Positions 9,439 through 17,688 of a stretch of 64,000 nucleotides of DNA are shown here, one piece after another. The notes beneath the pieces were generated by a model. The model searched no databases. It was not told where the DNA came from and saw only the letters and a program-made list of their open reading frames with translations. The position numbers and the translations under genes were made by a program. Numbering within the stretch: position 1 is the stretch's first letter; each line of letters begins with the position of its first letter. Source of the stretch: Marinomonas aquiplantarum (GTDB taxonomy: Bacteria; Pseudomonadota; Gammaproteobacteria; Pseudomonadales; Marinomonadaceae); contig NZ_QNRF01000003.1 of assembly GCF_003314975.1 (NCBI RefSeq), positions 310,001 to 374,000 of the forward strand, read 5' to 3'.

Positions 9439-10237
9439 AGGATTTGACGCGTTTAATGTTGATTAGAATTGGGCTGCCTGTCATAGGGTCTGGTATCAAA
9501 TCACATTCCACACCATACAGCTCCATGACGAGCTCTTTCGTCATCACGTCTTTCGGGCTGCCCTGAGTAATGATCTTGCCGTTTTTCATCGCCACAATGT
9601 GATCGGCATAACGGCAGGCACTGGGTAAATCGTGAACCACCATGGCGATGGTTTTGCCCTCTTCAGACAATTCCCGAATCAGCTCAAACACTTCAATTTG
9701 ATGGCCCAAGTCCAAAGCCGAAGTAGGTTCATCCAAAAGCAGTAACGGGGTTTCTTGCGCAATAGACATGGCAATCCAAGCTCGCTGTCTTTGACCACCT
9801 GAAAGGGTATCCAATAAACGCGCTTGAAGGTCACTCAAATCCGCCGCTTTAAGAGCATAATCAATGGCTTCTTGATCACTCATGGCCCATTGCTTAAGGG
9901 CACTTTGATGCGGATGGCGACCAAAACGAATTAATTCACTTACCGTAATCCCATCTGGAGCAATGGTATCTTGAGGCAGTAAGGCTAAGCGCCGCGCCAC
10001 TTCTTTTGAAGGCAACTTATGAATATTTTTGCCATCCAATAAAACGGCACCACCACTCGGCGCATGAATACGAGATAAACCATTCAATAAAGTCGATTTA
10101 CCACACCCGTTAGGGCCAACAATCGCAGTGACTTTGCTACTGGGCAAACGAATGTCTAACCCTTCGATAATCGTGGTTTTACCATGCTTCAAGGTTAACG
10201 CTTCAGCACCTAAAGAAACGGTATCAGACTGACTCAC
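9437..10237 (-). CDS. Iron-siderophore ABC transporter ATPase (FecE/FepC type)
   Basis: A 266-residue ABC ATPase with Walker A GPNGCGKST (41-49), signature LSGGQRQR (145-152), Walker B LLLLDEP (165-171) and a VVHD switch His. The C-terminal MELYGVECDLIPDPMTGSPILI tail is common in FepC/FecE-like subunits of ferric-siderophore importers. It is the last gene of a five-gene same-strand set (TonB receptor, binding protein, two permeases, ATPase), 46 nt below the second permease. It would power import of the ferric chelate into the cytoplasm. Confidence 0.92.
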   Translation of the reverse strand: MSQSDTVSLGAEALTLKHGKTTIIEGLDIRLPSSKVTAIVGPNGCGKSTLLNGLSRIHAPSGGAVLLDGKNIHKLPSKEVARRLALLPQDTIAPDGITVSELIRFGRHPHQSALKQWAMSDQEAIDYALKAADLSDLQARLLDTLSGGQRQRAWIAMSIAQETPLLLLDEPTSALDLGHQIEVFELIRELSEEGKTIAMVVHDLPSACRYADHIVAMKNGKIITQGSPKDVMTKELVMELYGVECDLIPDPMTGSPILINIKRVKS

Positions 10238-10283
10238 GAAACACTTATCCTTCTTAAATGACCTTAATAAAAGGCCTGATAAT

Positions 10284-11357
10284 TTATATTGTCGACTTAG
10301 AACGCTGACGTATCAAAATCCAAATCAAATACGGACCACCAACAACGGAAGTCACAATACCAACAGGCAACTCAATCGGCGACAACACAGTACGGCCAAC
10401 CAAATCTGCAACCACCATAATAAAAGCCCCAGCGAGCGCTGAGCCAATTAATGGAATACCTCGATAACGTGCAAACACACGCGCCATTTCCGGCCCAATC
10501 AAGGCCACTAATCCCACTGGGCCTGCCACCGCCACTGCCAAACCAGTTAAAATAATCGACAAACTTAAAGACGACAAACGCAACCATTTAGTGCTGGAAC
10601 CCAGACCGGTAATCACCGCATCGGAAAATGGCAACAAAGAAAATAGATGAGTCAGCAACAAGCAGGCGATTAGACAAAATAACAAGCCAGCGCCGAGGAT
10701 ATTCACCATCAGTTCAGGACGAGCACTTAAACTACCCACCGTCCAAGGATACGCGGCATTCGCTGTATCAATGTCTACCTGACTTAACATCAGCTGAGTC
10801 ATGGCTCCCGCAATGGCACCAATGCCAATACCAGCGACAATGAAACGATAACCGCGAGTACCACTACTGCCCGCTAGACCAAAGGCTAATGCCGTTGCGG
10901 TTGCCGCTCCGGCGAGCGCCATGGCGGATGGTGCGATGGAAATGGCGGTGCTGACCACAGACGACACAGCAAACGCCATCGCGGCGTTATCAATACCAAT
11001 AATGCCTGGTGTGGCTAAGCGATTACGGGCTAAAGTTTGCATCAAGCAACCCGCCAGACTAAACGCGGCCCCCGTATAAATCCCCGCCAGCAAACGCTGC
11101 AAACGTAAATCTTGGACAACAAACTGACTTAAGGCATCACCATAACCAAACAAGGCTTGAATGACCTGCCATGGTGATAAAGCAACCGTGCCAATGGCCA
11201 GCGACGCAATACTGGCAAGTATCACCAAGCCTAGTAACAAAAGATTGCGGCGCAGCGCACGACGATCAAGCAAGCAAGAAAGTTGTCCTACAGTCAGGTT
11301 CACATAGCCCTGTGGCACGTTCGCCTGAGTAGAAGTAGTAGAAAGGCTATTCATCAT
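10284..11357 (-). CDS. FecCD-family iron-siderophore permease (second subunit)
   Basis: A 357-residue FecCD/BtuC-fold permease with about nine to ten membrane segments. Family motifs are seen in RLQRLLAGIYTGAAFSLAGCLMQTLARNRLATPGIIGID and PVGLVALIGPEMAR, the latter in the coupling-helix region that contacts the ATPase. Its start overlaps the stop of the first permease by 4 nt (ATGA-type), so translation is coupled and the two probably form a heterodimeric channel. Two nearby ATG codons open the gene; either could be used. Same operon as the binding protein and ATPase. Confidence 0.9.
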   Translation of the reverse strand: MMNSLSTTSTQANVPQGYVNLTVGQLSCLLDRRALRRNLLLLGLVILASIASLAIGTVALSPWQVIQALFGYGDALSQFVVQDLRLQRLLAGIYTGAAFSLAGCLMQTLARNRLATPGIIGIDNAAMAFAVSSVVSTAISIAPSAMALAGAATATALAFGLAGSSGTRGYRFIVAGIGIGAIAGAMTQLMLSQVDIDTANAAYPWTVGSLSARPELMVNILGAGLLFCLIACLLLTHLFSLLPFSDAVITGLGSSTKWLRLSSLSLSIILTGLAVAVAGPVGLVALIGPEMARVFARYRGIPLIGSALAGAFIMVVADLVGRTVLSPIELPVGIVTSVVGGPYLIWILIRQRSKSTI

Positions 11358-12373
11358 AATGTCGGTAACCTATGCGCCCTGACAATCGCCAATAAAACAG
11401 GGGCTCCCACCATAGCCGTTAAAACACCCAACGGCATTTCGGCTGGCTGAGCCACCAATCGTGAGAACACATCCGCACTTAAAATCACCAATGGTCCAAT
11501 CGGTAAACATAACCATAGGGTTCGACGAATGTCTGGGCCAACTAACGCGCGGGCGGCAAAGGGCACCACCAGACCAACGAACATTACAGGGCCAGCAATG
11601 GCCGTCGCAGCACCAACCAGCAGCGCTACAGCAAAGACGACAATCAAACGAATTCGTCCAGGCTTATAACCTAATCCTATGGCGACTCGCTCGCCAAGCG
11701 CCAAGGAGGCCAAGGGTCTGGCCACATAAACAACACAGGCAATAGCAATGGCAAATGAGGGTAATAATGACAACAGTTGCTCCACATTGCGGCCCGCAAT
11801 GCTGCCTGTCACCCAAAAGCGGATTTCATCGGCGGCGCGCTCATTGTACAGCAACAACAAAGAGGTCATGGCAATCAATAAACTGGACAGGGCTGCACCA
11901 GCTAACACCAAGCGTATAGGATCATTACGCTGGCCTTGCATTTGCGCTACACCAATCACACAAAAACAACCAATAAGAGCTCCTAATTGAGCAAGACCAA
12001 CCGACAAGGTCGCCGTACTAGCGCCGAAAGCCAAAGCAATCGCGACGGCAAAAGCGCTGCCTGAACTGACGCCAAGCAGACCAGGCTCAGCCAAAGGATT
12101 ACGAGCGACCGACTGCATAAGCGCGCCAGCCAAGCCCAAACTTAAGCCAGCAAAGATACCAATTAAAGTACGCGGCAAACGAAGCTCGAATACAACAAAA
12201 CGAGTGTCGTCGGATCCGGCTCCCATAAATAGAGCCATTACGTCACTCGGGCCAACATCGCCAGCACCAAAAAACAGGCTCGCCAGACAGCAAAATACCA
12301 GCAGCAAGGCTACTGGTATTAAAACGCTCAGAATCGACCGCTGAGCAGGCGGTGTTTGAAACCACAGTTGCAT
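11354..12373 (-). CDS. FecCD-family iron-siderophore permease (first subunit)
   Basis: A 339-residue FecCD-fold permease. Signature stretches are RLPRTLIGIFAGLSLGLAGALMQSVARNPLAEPGLLGVSSG and the cytoplasmic GPVMFVGLVVPFAARALVGPD. It starts 5 nt after the binding-protein stop and overlaps the next permease by 4 nt, so the three are tightly coupled. Together with the neighbouring permease it should form the inner-membrane channel of a ferric-siderophore importer. Nothing unusual in length or motifs. Confidence 0.9.
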   Translation of the reverse strand: MQLWFQTPPAQRSILSVLIPVALLLVFCCLASLFFGAGDVGPSDVMALFMGAGSDDTRFVVFELRLPRTLIGIFAGLSLGLAGALMQSVARNPLAEPGLLGVSSGSAFAVAIALAFGASTATLSVGLAQLGALIGCFCVIGVAQMQGQRNDPIRLVLAGAALSSLLIAMTSLLLLYNERAADEIRFWVTGSIAGRNVEQLLSLLPSFAIAIACVVYVARPLASLALGERVAIGLGYKPGRIRLIVVFAVALLVGAATAIAGPVMFVGLVVPFAARALVGPDIRRTLWLCLPIGPLVILSADVFSRLVAQPAEMPLGVLTAMVGAPVLLAIVRAHRLPTL

Positions 12374-12378
12374 CAGGC

Positions 12379-13320
12379 TTATTGAACCTTGCTGTCCAGT
12401 ACGTTTTGAATGTCATCCAAAATCGCATTGGCTGCAATCGGCCCTGAAGCACTGGTCCACAATTGACCATCAACCGGAATCACATGATCACGCTTAACCA
12501 CATCAAGACGAGCAAAAGCCGGCGATTGTTTGGCGGCATCTAACGCCTTTTGACCTTCTTCATCCAATGTTGCCATGAAGATCCAATCATTATCGATTTT
12601 AGACAAGTTTTCCAAACTTAATGGACTGGAATGCGGACGGCCACGCTTAATCAAACCTGAATCCGTTACCTCAAATCCCGCTTGAGCCAATAGCCCACTG
12701 GTGAAAAATTGAGTCGTCAGTACTAGAGCGCCTTGTGGCATCCAACGAATCAGAGCCGCACCACGTTGATCCGCTGGTAATTTGGTCTCTAGCTGAGTTT
12801 TAATCTGTGCCGCACGATCCGCAACCGCTTGGATAATTTGTTCTGCTTTCTGTTCACGGTTCAACGCTTTTGCGTAAACACGCATTTCACGAATCCAACC
12901 ATCTGGGCGAATCCCTTTTCCTTGCGGCACTATGGTCGGTGCGATTTTTGACAACAAAGCATATTGCTCTGCTGGTAAACGGTAAGAAGCCAAGATAATG
13001 TCTGGGCGCTGAGCAATCACCGCTTCGAGATTGGTTTCTCGTGACGTGCCGACGATATTGACGTTTTTGGCAGTTTCTTGGATATAGCTTGCCACACCGT
13101 CACCACCTCGAGTTGAGATCGCACCGATAGGCTCAAAGCCTAACGCAAACGCAGCATCAAGAGCACCTTCATGCACAGTGACAATGCGCTCTACTTTATC
13201 GCTAACCGTTACATCACCGTATTTAGTCGCCACCGTAATGTCATCGGCTAACACAGGTAACGCACATACTAATCCCAAGAACAAACCTGCAGAACGACCT
13301 AATCCACCTAACAGGGACAT
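12379..13320 (-). CDS. Periplasmic iron-siderophore binding protein
   Basis: A 313-residue class III solute-binding protein. A signal peptide ends at about VLADD (residue 26). The mature part begins with the typical beta-strand KYGDVTVSDKVERIVTVHEGALDAAFALGFEPIGA, and SRETNLEAVIAQRPDIILA is the usual helical-backbone region of FecB/FatB/VctP-like proteins. It would pass the ferric chelate from the TonB receptor to the FecCD permeases encoded immediately downstream. The gene opens with AAGAGGTTGAT before ATG and follows a gap with Fur-like repeats, so iron repression is likely. Confidence 0.9.
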   Translation of the reverse strand: MSLLGGLGRSAGLFLGLVCALPVLADDITVATKYGDVTVSDKVERIVTVHEGALDAAFALGFEPIGAISTRGGDGVASYIQETAKNVNIVGTSRETNLEAVIAQRPDIILASYRLPAEQYALLSKIAPTIVPQGKGIRPDGWIREMRVYAKALNREQKAEQIIQAVADRAAQIKTQLETKLPADQRGAALIRWMPQGALVLTTQFFTSGLLAQAGFEVTDSGLIKRGRPHSSPLSLENLSKIDNDWIFMATLDEEGQKALDAAKQSPAFARLDVVKRDHVIPVDGQLWTSASGPIAANAILDDIQNVLDSKVQ

Positions 13321-13396
13321 ATCAACCTCTTCTCTTTAAAATAAATGGTCATGAAACAAATGGCTTTTGAATCAATAACGCTTGCGAATCACATTA

Positions 13397-13484
13397 ATCA
13401 TTGCGCTAAAAAGCACGAATAATAACTTTTATCATTGCGCGGCAAAACACGAATAATAACTTTTATCATTTGTGAGATAAAGCG
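13397..13484. promoter_or_regulatory. Tandem repeats carrying two Fur-like boxes
   Basis: A 34-bp unit occurs twice head-to-tail (13397-13430 and 13431-13464) and a third copy starts at 13465 and decays. A 23-bp core is identical in both full copies (13414-13436 and 13448-13470). Each core contains a 15-mer (13420-13434 and 13454-13468) that matches the 7-1-7 Fur pattern TGATAAT-N-ATTATCA at 11 of 14 positions. The repeats lie 100-150 nt upstream of the binding-protein start, between it and the TonB receptor gene. Fur control is inferred from this match and the iron genes. Confidence 0.55.
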
Positions 13485-13524
13485 AATCAACTCTGCTTTA
13501 CCTCACTTTACTTACAGAGGGAAT

Positions 13525-15438
13525 TTAAAAACTGTATTCCAAGGAAGCCCAGTACTCACGTCCTGCATCAACAAAACCATATTCTGAAAATTCAAATTCT
13601 TCATTGGTCAGGTTGTTAATGCCAGCTTGCACAACAAAACGATCATTGACCTCAAACTGCATGCCTAAATGAACTAAGTCATAGGAAGGCGCTTGAGTTT
13701 CGGTATTACTAGACAAACCGGTTTCTTGTGACTCCTCACCTCGATATTCGTAATCGACCCAAGCCTTAACCTTATCTAATAATTGCCAATTCAATGACGT
13801 TGCAAATAGATGCAGTGGCATTTGTGTAAGAGGTTGGCCTTTGTTGTCACCAGACAACTGCTCGGATTTGGTATAGGTGTAACGCACACTTAAATTCAAC
13901 GTATCACGTAACTGAAACTCGGAGCTTAACTCAACACCTTGGGTTTTGGCTTCATCAACATTGACGTTGTAACGAGATCCAAACACAGAACAAATCGAAG
14001 TTGGACAACTGGTTGTCATGATCTTGTCATCAAAATGATTATCAAACACTGTTGCACTGATGACTTTATTGCCTGCACTGTAGATAACACCAATTTCTTT
14101 ACTAAGAGAGGTTTCTGGCTTTAGAACTGGATTACCATAAATGTCCCCGCCGCGGCTGTCTTGCACCCAACCACTGGTCATTTCACGAAGCTCTGGGGTT
14201 TGATAGCCCGTCGCGATACCCGCTTTCACTGTCCAGGTTTCGGTGGCAAACCAATTAGCGTAAAAGCGAGGGCTAATTTGACTGTCAAAATTCTCGTTTT
14301 TATCTATGCGCATGCCTGACGTCAATGATAAGTCTTCAGCGAAAAACCACTCATCCTCACCGTAGAGAGAATACTGATCGTTACTAATGGTATTTGTGTC
14401 GAGCACATTTTCTTCGTCTTTCAGGTCGGCTTGAGTGATATTACCGCCCACAGTAGTAATATGCTCTTCGCTTGGAATAACCCATCGGCTATCCACCACC
14501 AAATTGGTGATGCGCATATCACGACCTTCATTGTAGGTGCTCTCTCTTTGCACATAAGAAGTATCCGATATGTCCCCCCAACTGCCTGTGTGGGTTAGGG
14601 CAAACGAATTTTTATCATTTTGCGTTTCACTATCATTGCGCGCACTTCCTGCTGCTGACTTTCCTACCGTGGTAATACGCTTTTGATTGCTTTTCATTAA
14701 ATCCAGATCAAAAGCATGGTCGTCATTCGGCGTGTAACGCAGTTGCGCATTGTAATTATGGATTTCTTTTTCGGAAGCGCCACGTGACACTTCGTCTTCT
14801 TCATTAAAAAGACCGCGAGCTCCCAAACGAAGACTTAAAGTATCAGCAATGAGAGGTCCAGCCAGATAAATAGAAGCTTGCTTACTGCCACCATAAATAT
14901 CATCTTCAGGCTGAGTCACATCAAAACGGACATTACCATGCCATTCATCAGTGGCTTTACGAGTGATGATATTGACCACACCACCCATTGCGTTTGCTCC
15001 GTACAAGGTCGACATAGGACCGCGGATGATTTCAATACGCTCAATGGACTTTAAAGGTGGCAACCATTCTTGATCCATGCCACCGCCACCACTTGGCTGT
15101 GACTCTCTAGAAGACTGTGGACGACCATCTACCAATAGCAAAGTATATTTGGTCGGCATACCTCGAATGGAAATATCGTTACCCGATGCACCACCAGTAG
15201 CAAACACACCAGGCACATGACTCAATACCTCGGTGATGTCTTTGTAAGCCCCCTGGTTAATCGTTTCTTGATCGATCACAGTAATACTGGCTGGCGCTTC
15301 TGTCACTTCTTGCTCGTACCCTGAGGCAGAAATAACTAGCTCAGAAAGTTCTGCTCCGTTCTCAGCCATAACAAGAGTAGAAATCAAACTCAATTTTAGA
15401 CCGGTTGCTGTTGCCAGCAATAAAGAATATTTACTCAT
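13525..15438 (-). CDS. TonB-dependent siderophore receptor (CirA/IrgA-like)
   Basis: A 637-residue outer-membrane receptor. A signal peptide ends near VMAEN (residue 26), followed by a TonB-box-like ELVISA. The plug domain has SITVIDQETINQG, GNDISIRGMP and IERIEIIRGPMSTLYGANAMGGVVNIITRK. The beta-barrel ends in an aromatic YWASLEYSF, as expected for BAM recognition. The sequence resembles catecholate receptors such as CirA/IrgA more than ferrichrome or heme receptors; the exact ligand is not readable. It starts 31 nt after the metallo-hydrolase gene, so the two are probably co-transcribed, and it lies 204 nt upstream of the importer genes. Confidence 0.9.
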   Translation of the reverse strand: MSKYSLLLATATGLKLSLISTLVMAENGAELSELVISASGYEQEVTEAPASITVIDQETINQGAYKDITEVLSHVPGVFATGGASGNDISIRGMPTKYTLLLVDGRPQSSRESQPSGGGGMDQEWLPPLKSIERIEIIRGPMSTLYGANAMGGVVNIITRKATDEWHGNVRFDVTQPEDDIYGGSKQASIYLAGPLIADTLSLRLGARGLFNEEDEVSRGASEKEIHNYNAQLRYTPNDDHAFDLDLMKSNQKRITTVGKSAAGSARNDSETQNDKNSFALTHTGSWGDISDTSYVQRESTYNEGRDMRITNLVVDSRWVIPSEEHITTVGGNITQADLKDEENVLDTNTISNDQYSLYGEDEWFFAEDLSLTSGMRIDKNENFDSQISPRFYANWFATETWTVKAGIATGYQTPELREMTSGWVQDSRGGDIYGNPVLKPETSLSKEIGVIYSAGNKVISATVFDNHFDDKIMTTSCPTSICSVFGSRYNVNVDEAKTQGVELSSEFQLRDTLNLSVRYTYTKSEQLSGDNKGQPLTQMPLHLFATSLNWQLLDKVKAWVDYEYRGEESQETGLSSNTETQAPSYDLVHLGMQFEVNDRFVVQAGINNLTNEEFEFSEYGFVDAGREYWASLEYSF

Positions 15439-15469
15439 TAAATTAGACTCAGATTCTTAACTTATTCAA

Positions 15470-16537
15470 TTAATTGGTGTTTTTCTGTACACGATCTTGG
15501 TAATTCGAGATCTTCACTACACGGGCTAAGCTGCAATCGCGCAACAAAGCAAAAGCGTTAGTGGCATTTTCATCAACAAAAGGGTGTGCTTGATCAGGCT
15601 GACGTTGCTGCAAAGCTTGCATGCGCTCTACGCTGTTGTCTCGGGTTGGGTGATTCGATAAAAACACATCCACCCCTTTGTCATCTGCCAATTGCTTAAA
15701 GCGCGCAGCAGAATCTGTGTACATTTGCAGGCGCTCAATGTTAGGACCGAAGTTCAGTCCCGTGCCGCCCCACATCGCCGCCATATGGGTTTTCCCGCCA
15801 TCTTTCACAGGGAAAATCAGCGAAATAGTGCCTAAGGTGTGACCTGGAGTCACATACAATTCTACCTTAGTATCACCTAACTCAATGACTTCACCGTCAT
15901 GGATGGTGATGTCTCGAGTCGGTGCTTTGCCCCATTTAGGATTAACGATTTCAGGCTCTGGGCTTTCCAGTTCAGTCCAATCCGCGTCACTCATGACTAC
16001 TCTTGGCTGGAAGGATTTCACCAAGTATTCTTGACCGCCATAATGGTCACCGTGAGCATGAGCAATAATCAGGTAACGTATGTCATGAGGATCCATACCA
16101 AGCTTTTTAATGCCAGCGGCAATGACCTCTTCCGCCTGACGATTACTGTTCATGGCATCGAGTAGAATAAGCCCTTCAGAGGTTTTGATCACCCAACTGG
16201 CGACCGAACGGTTACCCACAAAGTAAAGATTATCAAAGACTTGTTGTGGCTCAATATAAGAACGTTTGGCACGCTCCGCTCTTTGCTCATCCGTTAACGT
16301 ACGCTTCTTATTCCTCGAACCAGATTTTCGCGCCGTAATGTCTCTTAATGGCTGATCAATAGCGCAGATATTCGCTAAGCCGGGATAGTCTTTACCCGCT
16401 GCTAAACCTTGTGCCACCAATGCTTGTGGCGACAAGGTAGTTTGTGCCATGCCATGATGACTGAAAGTTAACGCAGAAAAGCACAAAGTGGACACTAAAA
16501 TCTGTTTAGAAGAACAAATAGTGCGGCGAAATATCAT
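15470..16537 (-). CDS. Secreted metallo-beta-lactamase-fold hydrolase (B3-like)
   Basis: A 355-residue protein with an N-terminal signal peptide (to about AQT, residue 32) and a metallo-beta-lactamase domain. The ligand set is H160, H162, D164, H165 (AHAHGDHYGG), H233 (TPGHT) and H296 (SNHP), the subclass B3 pattern. It is longer than classical B3 beta-lactamases (about 290), with an extra basic segment before the domain (about 65-95). It could hydrolyse lactams, lactones or esters; antibiotic resistance should not be assumed. It heads the TonB-receptor gene (31-nt gap) and is divergent from a LysR gene across a gap with a perfect palindrome. Confidence 0.85.
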   Translation of the reverse strand: MIFRRTICSSKQILVSTLCFSALTFSHHGMAQTTLSPQALVAQGLAAGKDYPGLANICAIDQPLRDITARKSGSRNKKRTLTDEQRAERAKRSYIEPQQVFDNLYFVGNRSVASWVIKTSEGLILLDAMNSNRQAEEVIAAGIKKLGMDPHDIRYLIIAHAHGDHYGGQEYLVKSFQPRVVMSDADWTELESPEPEIVNPKWGKAPTRDITIHDGEVIELGDTKVELYVTPGHTLGTISLIFPVKDGGKTHMAAMWGGTGLNFGPNIERLQMYTDSAARFKQLADDKGVDVFLSNHPTRDNSVERMQALQQRQPDQAHPFVDENATNAFALLRDCSLARVVKISNYQDRVQKNTN

Positions 16538-16604
16538 AAAAGTCTCAACTTTATAAATAAGATTGGTTACTATTTAGATTCTCACACAAAATGACCAGCA
16601 GGAC

Positions 16605-16623
16605 TCGGAACGGTGTGTTCCGA
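16605..16623. promoter_or_regulatory. LysR-type operator palindrome
   Basis: TCGGAAC-N5-GTTCCGA is a perfect 7-bp inverted repeat in the 132-nt gap between the metallo-hydrolase (start 16537) and LysR (start 16670) genes. Spacing and dyad fit a LysR recognition site serving both promoters. The dyad is seen; the binding is inferred. Confidence 0.6.
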
Positions 16624-16669
16624 AATATGCAATACTACTCTGCACATCCAAGACGATTAGGCACGCTGT

Positions 16670-17584
16670 ATGTACGATTTAAATGACCTACAAAGTTTTA
16701 TTACACTGATTGAAACTGAAAACTTAACCCAAGCCGCTAAACGTCTTGGTGTTTCCAAGTCCACCCTCAGCCGCCGTATCGCCAACCTTGAAAATCAATT
16801 GGGACAAGCCTTACTGTTGCGCCAAGCAAACCAGATGATCGCCAACGACGCAGGACGTGCTTTCCATCCCTTTGCTTGTAAAATCATTGAAGCAGCCAAG
16901 CAAGCACAGAAAACCATCGACTCTTTACAAGACGCGGTCATTGGCGACTTAAGCATAGCGGCCTATTCAGGCCTTGCACGTTCGTGGTTACCGAAAGAGA
17001 TCATTCATTTTGCTAACCAACATCCTGAAATAAACTTTTCACTTAAAACCACGTCAAAATTTTCTGAGTTAGAACAGGCGGATATTGGCGTTTGGTTAGG
17101 CTCACCTGAACCCTCTCGATTTAAAGAAGAAATGGTCGGTTATCTAACTTGTGGGCTTTATGCTTCTAAAGAGTTTGTTAACAACAACCCCAATCTGATT
17201 GATGTAGCAGAGTTAGAAAACATTCCTTGGGTCAACTTTCACCATTTTTATCAGCCCGCTGGGGATTTAGAGCTGCACCATTTGGAAGACGGCGCGAAGC
17301 GCATTCAAATTCCAAAGTCGCAAATTTGGACTGATCAAATTGCCATGCAATTAGAGCAAATAGCCAAAGGGACTGGGGTTGGTGTTCTTCCAGATTACAT
17401 GGTTACCATGCGAGAGAAACATCATCCGGGCGATCTCATTCGAGTACTCCCTCAATGGCAATTACCCATGATCCCCGTCTACCTCTTGTATCCCTATGGC
17501 AGCTTACCCAAGCGTATGTCGGAATTCTTACACCATTTCCGCAATCGCACTCGTGATATTCTGGATAAGCAAAAGTCTCAATAA
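16670..17584 (+). CDS. LysR-family transcriptional regulator
   Basis: A 304-residue LysR protein: N-terminal winged helix-turn-helix (LTQAAKRLGVSKSTLSRRIANLENQLGQALLLR) and a periplasmic-binding-protein-like effector domain from about residue 90. It resembles the CrgA/DmlR branch rather than AmpR. It is divergent from the secreted metallo-hydrolase and TonB receptor, with a perfect palindrome between them, so it most likely controls that pair and itself. It may also influence the tannase-family gene on its other side. Effector unknown. Confidence 0.88.
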   Translation: MYDLNDLQSFITLIETENLTQAAKRLGVSKSTLSRRIANLENQLGQALLLRQANQMIANDAGRAFHPFACKIIEAAKQAQKTIDSLQDAVIGDLSIAAYSGLARSWLPKEIIHFANQHPEINFSLKTTSKFSELEQADIGVWLGSPEPSRFKEEMVGYLTCGLYASKEFVNNNPNLIDVAELENIPWVNFHHFYQPAGDLELHHLEDGAKRIQIPKSQIWTDQIAMQLEQIAKGTGVGVLPDYMVTMREKHHPGDLIRVLPQWQLPMIPVYLLYPYGSLPKRMSEFLHHFRNRTRDILDKQKSQ

Positions 17585-17610
17585 GCCATCCAATACTATC
17601 TTTTAGAACA

Positions 17611-17640
17611 AAAAAGGAAGCCAAATTGGCTTCCTTTTTT
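17611..17640. terminator. Intrinsic terminator between LysR and tannase genes
   Basis: A-tract, GGAAGCC stem, short loop, GGCTTCC and T-tract form a perfect inverted repeat at 17611-17639 between convergent genes. The flanking A and T runs make it usable in both directions. Confidence 0.88.
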
Positions 17641-17688
17641 CTTTCTTGTAACCTATTAAAAGATAAAGAGTGCGAGATGGTCGTTCAC

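Noticed and set aside
13397..13484. Short CRISPR-like repeat
   Set aside because: Only two full head-to-tail copies with no unique spacers between them; better explained as a duplicated operator.
15470..17584. AmpR/beta-lactamase resistance pair
   Set aside because: The divergent LysR is of CrgA/DmlR type, not AmpR-like, and the hydrolase has a long extra N-terminal segment; iron genes, not resistance genes, follow.
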